Assembly (NCBI RefSeq): GCF_006483445.1
Contig: NZ_PPPT01000027.1
Location: 1 to 48,136, forward strand
Source: Bradyrhizobium guangdongense
GTDB taxonomy: Bacteria; Pseudomonadota; Alphaproteobacteria; Rhizobiales; Xanthobacteraceae
Direction: 5' to 3'
DNA length: 48,136 nt
The notes under the pieces are model-generated. The model was not told the origin of the DNA. It saw only the letters and a program-made list of their open reading frames with translations, and made no database searches. Made by a program: the position numbers and the translations under genes. Shown piece after piece: positions 44,163-48,136 of this stretch (the first letter of the stretch is position 1; each line of letters begins with the position of its first letter).

Positions 44163-45423
44163 TATTTTTCTCCTTCTTGCGACCCTCGTCGCGAAAATTT
44201 TCGATGACGTCCAGAAGCACGCGCGCGCCGGTCTCGACGTCAGCGTCGTCGACGTGCTCGTCCGGATGATGACTGACGCCGCCGCGGCAGCGCACGAAGA
44301 TCATGCCGATATCGGTGATGTCGGCGATCGCCATGCCGTCATGCCCCGCGCCGCTGGGCAATGTCATCGGCGCAAAACCGCAGCGGACGATCGCTTCGGA
44401 GATCTGCGTCGCGAGCCAGGAGGCGCAGGGAACGCTCCGGCCCTCATGGGTCACGTCGATCTGGGGACGCAGGCCGCGCGTCTCGGCAATGCGCTCGATG
44501 GTCTTGACGGCTGACGCGACGGCGAGACGCCGGTGCTCATCCGAGGCGCAGCGCATGTCGATGGTGAAGATGACGCGCCCGGGGATGACGTTGGAGGCGC
44601 CGGGATCGGCTCTGAGATAGCCGACCGTGCCGAACAGTCCGATGTCGTTGCGGCACTGGGTCTCGATGGCGACGATGCATTCGGCGGCGCCCGTGAGGGC
44701 GTCATGGCGCATGGCCATCGGCACGGTGCCGGCGTGGCCGGCCATTCCCTCGAGCGTCACGTTCAGCCGGGTCGCGCCGCTGATTGCGGAGACGACGCCG
44801 ACAGGCAGGGCTTGCGCCTCCAGCACCGGGCCCTGCTCGATGTGGAGCTCGATATAGCCAAGAAACTCGCCGGGCGCGCGGGCGGCCGCGCCAATGTGAT
44901 CGGGATCAAGTCCGAAGCGTTGCATGGCCTCGCGAAGCGATACGCCGTCGGAGTCGCGGGCCCTCAGCGTGCCTTCGTCAAACGTTCCGGCGACGGCGCG
45001 GCTTCCCAGCAGCGTCGAAGCGAAGCGCACGCCTTCCTCGTCGGCAAACGCAATCACTTCGATTGCAAAAGGCAGGCGTTTGCCGCGCCGGTTCAGTTCG
45101 GCGACGCAGGCGATGGCCGTGACGATCCCGAGTGGGCCGTCCCATTTGCCGGCATCGCGCACCGTGTCGTAATGCGAGCCGAGCAGCAGGGCCGGTCGCC
45201 GTGACTCTTCGCCCTCGTAGCGGCCCACGACATTGCCGATCGCGTCGACCCGCGCCGACATGCCGGCCTCACGCATCCAGCCTGCCAGCAGATCCCCGGC
45301 GCGACGATGCTCGGAGGACAGATAGACGCGCGTCAGCGCGTCCGGGGTCTCGGAAATCTGGCCGAGTTCCTCGATGCGGGCGATGATGCCCGGACCGAGG
45401 CGCGGTGATGCTTGCTCACGCAT
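44155..45423 (-). CDS. M20-family ureidohydrolase (allantoate/N-carbamoyl-amino-acid amidohydrolase type)
   Basis: The ATG at 45423 gives 422 residues, the usual length. Metal and active-site motifs are in place: LLGSHYDTVRDAGKWDGPLG, then IAFADEEGVRFASTLLGSRA and IELHIEQGPVLEAQALPVGV. The dimer domain shows GMAGHAGTVPMAMRHDAL, and the C-terminal catalytic part has LPSGAGHDGMAIA and GGVSHHPDEHV. This family removes carbamoyl or ureido groups from amino-acid-like compounds. The next genes encode an ABC importer, so it probably acts on the imported compound. Confidence 0.9.
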   Translation of the reverse strand: MREQASPRLGPGIIARIEELGQISETPDALTRVYLSSEHRRAGDLLAGWMREAGMSARVDAIGNVVGRYEGEESRRPALLLGSHYDTVRDAGKWDGPLGIVTAIACVAELNRRGKRLPFAIEVIAFADEEGVRFASTLLGSRAVAGTFDEGTLRARDSDGVSLREAMQRFGLDPDHIGAAARAPGEFLGYIELHIEQGPVLEAQALPVGVVSAISGATRLNVTLEGMAGHAGTVPMAMRHDALTGAAECIVAIETQCRNDIGLFGTVGYLRADPGASNVIPGRVIFTIDMRCASDEHRRLAVASAVKTIERIAETRGLRPQIDVTHEGRSVPCASWLATQISEAIVRCGFAPMTLPSGAGHDGMAIADITDIGMIFVRCRGGVSHHPDEHVDDADVETGARVLLDVIENFRDEGRKKEKNNG

Positions 45424-45478
45424 CTGGGGCTGCGTTCCTGTCTGTACGTTTCTTCTTGAGCCGCTCGATGTCGTTTCG

Positions 45479-46210
45479 TCAGTGCAGGGAGGCACCGACG
45501 AATTGCGCCAGTTCCGGTGTCGTCGGGTTGGCAAAGAGCTGTTTCGGCGGCCCTTCCTCGTGCACCTTGCCCTGGTGCATGAAGACCAGCTTGGTTCCGA
45601 CGTCGCGCGCGAAGCGCATCTCGTGGGTCACGAGGATGAGCGTCATGCCGTCCCTGGCGAGCTGCTCGATCACCCGCAAGACTTCGTTGACGAGCTCGGG
45701 ATCGAGCGCGGAGGTGATTTCATCGCACAGCAGCACGTTCGGGCGCATCGCCAATGCCCGCGCGATCGCGACGCGCTGCTGCTGGCCGCCCGACAATTGC
45801 GACGGATAATTGCCGGCCTTGTCGGCTAGTCCGACCTTCGCCAGCATTTCCTTCGCGAGCTCCTTGGCGCGGATCTCGCCTTCCCGGTTCACCACGCGGG
45901 GCGCGAGCATGACGTTCTCGGCGGCGGTGAGGTGCGGAAACAGGTTGAACTGCTGGAACACCATGCCGACATTGCGGCGGAGATCGCGTAAGTCGGCGCG
46001 CGCCTTGGCGACGTCGATGCCGTCGACCGAAATGCCGCCCGCGTCGTAGGTCTCGAGCCCATTGATGCAGCGGAGCAGGGTGCTCTTGCCGGATCCCGAC
46101 TTGCCGATGATGGCGACCACGGCGCCGCGCGGGATCTCGACCGAGACGCCCTTGAGCACCTCGACTGCGCCAAAACTCTTGCGCACGTTCTGAATGCTAA
46201 CGAGCGACAT
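45479..46210 (-). CDS. amino-acid-type ABC transporter, ATP-binding protein
   Basis: The ATG at 46210 (AAGGA upstream) gives 243 residues, typical of polar amino acid transporters. Motifs are complete: Walker A GKSGSGKST, Q-loop MVFQQFNLFPHLT, signature LSGGQQQRVAIARAL, Walker B VLLCDEITSALDPE and the switch His in LVTHEMRFA. It overlaps the preceding permease gene by 14 bp and lies 55 bp before the M20 gene. Confidence 0.95.
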   Translation of the reverse strand: MSLVSIQNVRKSFGAVEVLKGVSVEIPRGAVVAIIGKSGSGKSTLLRCINGLETYDAGGISVDGIDVAKARADLRDLRRNVGMVFQQFNLFPHLTAAENVMLAPRVVNREGEIRAKELAKEMLAKVGLADKAGNYPSQLSGGQQQRVAIARALAMRPNVLLCDEITSALDPELVNEVLRVIEQLARDGMTLILVTHEMRFARDVGTKLVFMHQGKVHEEGPPKQLFANPTTPELAQFVGASLH

Positions 46211-46847
46211 TGGACGTCCTTTCCAGGCGGTGGGCAAACCACGACAGCGGGAAGCAGAGCGCGAAGTAGATCAACGCGACGAGCGAGTAGACGAGGAACG
46301 GGCGGAAGGTGGCGTTGTTGAGCATGGTGCCGGCCTTGGTGAGGTCGACAAAGCCGATGATCGAGGCGAGCGCCGTGCCCTTGACGACCTGGACCGAGAA
46401 GCCGACCGTCGGCGGGATCGCGATCCGGAACGCCTGTGGGAGGATCACGTACCGCATCTGCTGCATGTAGCTCATCGCCAGCGTGTCGGCGGCCTCCCAC
46501 TGTCCCTTCGGGATGGCCTCGACGCAGCCGCGCCAGATCTCGGTGAGGAACGCGCTGGTCCAGAACGTCAGCGCGAGCCAGGCCGCAAGCCATGGGCTGA
46601 CCTCGATGCCGAACAGCGCGACCCCGAAGAAGAACAGGAAGAGCTGCATCAGCAGCGGCGTGCCCTGAAAGAACTCCACATAGATTTTCGTCGTCCATTC
46701 AAGCCAGCCGATCCGCGAGACCCGCGCGAACAGCAGCGCAAGACCGACGAGGCCGCCGCTTGCGAACGCGACCAGCGACAGCGCGACGGTCCAGCGCGTC
46801 GCCAAGAGCAGGTTGGACAGGATCACCCAGAAGGAGAAGTCGCTCAT
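46197..46847 (-). CDS. amino-acid-type ABC transporter permease (second)
   Basis: A 216-residue permease with five membrane segments of the HisM/GlnP type. It has the family features FFQGTPLLMQLFLFFFGVAL, then the EAA-like loop EIWRGCVEAIPKGQWEAADT and AFRIAIPPTVGFSVQVVKGT. Its start overlaps the first permease gene by 4 bp. The two permeases should form a heterodimer in the inner membrane. Confidence 0.95.
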   Translation of the reverse strand: MSDFSFWVILSNLLLATRWTVALSLVAFASGGLVGLALLFARVSRIGWLEWTTKIYVEFFQGTPLLMQLFLFFFGVALFGIEVSPWLAAWLALTFWTSAFLTEIWRGCVEAIPKGQWEAADTLAMSYMQQMRYVILPQAFRIAIPPTVGFSVQVVKGTALASIIGFVDLTKAGTMLNNATFRPFLVYSLVALIYFALCFPLSWFAHRLERTSNVAR

Positions 46848-47512
46848 CGCCCAGGCCCCCGGAACACCAGGCGCCCGATGCCCCGCAGGGCCGCCCGGGT
46901 GACGATCGCCAGCAGCAGATACAGGCCCGCAACCACGAGATAGACCTCGAAGGCGCGGAAGTTGCGCGACTGGATGAAATTGGCCGCGTAGGTCAGATCC
47001 TCGGCCGAGATCTGCGAGACGACCGCCGATCCCAGCATGACGATGACGATCTGCGACGACAGCGCGGGATAGATCTTCTCGAAGGCCTGCTTGAGAACGA
47101 CGTAGCGCAGCACTTGCAGGCGGCTCATGGCAAGGCTTACGCCGGCCTCGATGTGTCCCTTCGGCACCGCTTGAATTCCGGCCCGAATGATCTCGGTCGA
47201 GTAGGCGCCGAGATTGACGGTCATCGCGAGCACCGCTGCGGTCGTCTCGTTGAGCTTGATGCCGGCGGCCGGCAGCCCGAAGAAGATGAAGAACAACTGC
47301 ACGATGAACGGCGTGTTGCGGATCACCTCGACATAGGCGCCGGTCAGCCGGTCGAGCCAGCGCGGGCCGAAGCTGCGGGCCGAGGCTCCGAGCGTGCCGA
47401 GCGCAATGCCGGCGACCGTCGACACGATCGTCAGCAGGATGGTGAAGACCAGCCCCTTCAGCAGCAGGTCCCAGTAGGGCAGCAGGTCAGCGAAGTGGAG
47501 CTTGTAGGTCAT
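46844..47512 (-). CDS. amino-acid-type ABC transporter permease (first)
   Basis: A 222-residue permease of the same family: EVIRNTPFIVQLFFIFFGLP, then the loop EIIRAGIQAVPKGHIEAGVS and the helix IYPALSSQIVIVMLGSAVVS. It begins 33 bp after the stop of the binding-protein gene, giving the order binding protein, permease, permease, ATPase, M20 enzyme, DUF3830. Confidence 0.95.
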   Translation of the reverse strand: MTYKLHFADLLPYWDLLLKGLVFTILLTIVSTVAGIALGTLGASARSFGPRWLDRLTGAYVEVIRNTPFIVQLFFIFFGLPAAGIKLNETTAAVLAMTVNLGAYSTEIIRAGIQAVPKGHIEAGVSLAMSRLQVLRYVVLKQAFEKIYPALSSQIVIVMLGSAVVSQISAEDLTYAANFIQSRNFRAFEVYLVVAGLYLLLAIVTRAALRGIGRLVFRGPGR

Positions 47513-47545
47513 CGCCAGGTCGCTCCGTGCGTGCGCTGAGGCGGA

Positions 47546-48136
47546 TCAGAAGCCGGCCGGCAGGGAGGCCTTCAGCCACTTCTGCGAAAGCTTCTCGAGC
47601 TCTCCGCCGCTCTTGGCCTTGGCGATGATCTCGTTGACCTTGGCGAGCAGGGCCGGCTCCTCCTTGTTGAGGCCGACATAGCAGGGCGAGTCCTTGATCA
47701 CGAATCTCAGGGTCGGCGCACGGCCTGTGCTCTTCTCCGCGATTGCGGCCGCCACGGTGTTGCCGGTGGCGATCAGGTCGACCTGGCCGGCGATGAAGGC
47801 CGCGATGGTCGCATTGTTGTCCTCGTAGCGCTTGATCGTCGTGCTCGACGGCGCCGTCTTGGACAGTTCCTGCTCCTCGATCGATCCGCGGGTGGCGCCG
47901 ACGGTCTGCCCGGCGAGATCCTCGACCTTGGCAATCTTGCTGTCCTTGGTGCCGTAGACGCCGGAGAAGAACGGTGCGTAAGCCGCGGAGAAGTCGATGA
48001 CCTTCTCGCGATCCGGGTTCTTGCCCAGGCTCGAAATCACAAGATCCGCCTTGCGCGTCTGAAGATAGGGGATGCGGTTGGCGCTGGTCACCGCGATGAT
48101 CTCGACCTTAACGCCCAGCTCCTTGGCGACGAGGTT
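47546..48136 (-). CDS. periplasmic amino-acid-binding protein, 5' end beyond the window
   Basis: The frame stays open on the minus strand to the last base (about 197 residues visible), so the start and signal peptide lie beyond the window. The visible part is the C-terminal two thirds of a type II solute-binding protein: NRIPYLQTRKADLVISSLGK, then DREKVIDFSAAYAPFFSGVY and AGQVDLIATGNTVAAAIAEK, ending KLSQKWLKASLP. It feeds the importer encoded downstream. The ligand is probably a polar amino acid or ureido compound, judged only from the M20 gene in the operon. Confidence 0.94.
   Translation of the reverse strand, partial: NLVAKELGVKVEIIAVTSANRIPYLQTRKADLVISSLGKNPDREKVIDFSAAYAPFFSGVYGTKDSKIAKVEDLAGQTVGATRGSIEEQELSKTAPSSTTIKRYEDNNATIAAFIAGQVDLIATGNTVAAAIAEKSTGRAPTLRFVIKDSPCYVGLNKEEPALLAKVNEIIAKAKSGGELEKLSQKWLKASLPAGF

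Overview
The window looks like chromosomal DNA of an alphaproteobacterium of the order Hyphomicrobiales (Rhizobiales), most probably Bradyrhizobium or a close relative. The reasons are the very high G+C with G/C-ending codons throughout, a flagellar export cluster directly followed by a CckA-type hybrid kinase, a CtrA box in front of flgB, and several families of palindromic intergenic repeats. The genus is inferred from layout and style, not from a database search. I see no rRNA, tRNA, insertion sequence, prophage or CRISPR array.

Layout. 1-4315: the tail of an upstream gene, a giant secreted TPR protein and a small conserved protein. 4323-9810: flagellar genes, with fliP and fliO leftward and flgB-flgC-fliE-fliQ-fliR-flhB rightward, the latter behind a perfect CtrA box. 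9963-12554: cckA, whose phosphorelay feeds CtrA, so kinase and target promoter sit in one locus. 12781-18803: a Tim44-like protein, a secreted lectin-like protein, a GST, a 58-residue proline-rich protein, small exported or membrane proteins, and class I fumarase. 18826-26799: a leftward run of secreted and membrane proteins, a pair of IspZ-like membrane proteins, a MAPEG protein, a carotenoid oxygenase, a TetR-type regulator, a secreted protein and a SET-domain protein. 26907-33692: an MFS exporter, small membrane proteins, two tandem XRE/MmyB-type regulators, a thioesterase, a FrnE-like DsbA protein and an acyltransferase.

The two most interesting parts are regulatory. First, four copies of a 19-bp operator (one a perfect dyad) lie in pairs 52-53 bp apart around two promoters with the same -35, the same 17-bp spacer and nearly the same -10. 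One drives the IspZ-like pair; the other drives the carotenoid oxygenase next to the tetR gene. This looks like a small undescribed regulon. Second, 33762-43226 is a divergent locus around an ArsR/BigR-type regulator that keeps two sulfur-sensing cysteine positions. Leftward runs sulfide:quinone oxidoreductase, Zn-thioredoxin, a DUF2892 protein, a DUF302 protein, a CcoG-like ferredoxin and a membrane protein. Rightward run an RND efflux pair and an AhpD-like protein. Both promoters overlap one long dyad.

The right end (43288-48136) holds a small exported protein and a leftward operon for an amino-acid-type ABC importer with an M20 ureidohydrolase-type enzyme and a DUF3830 protein. Its binding-protein gene runs off the window.
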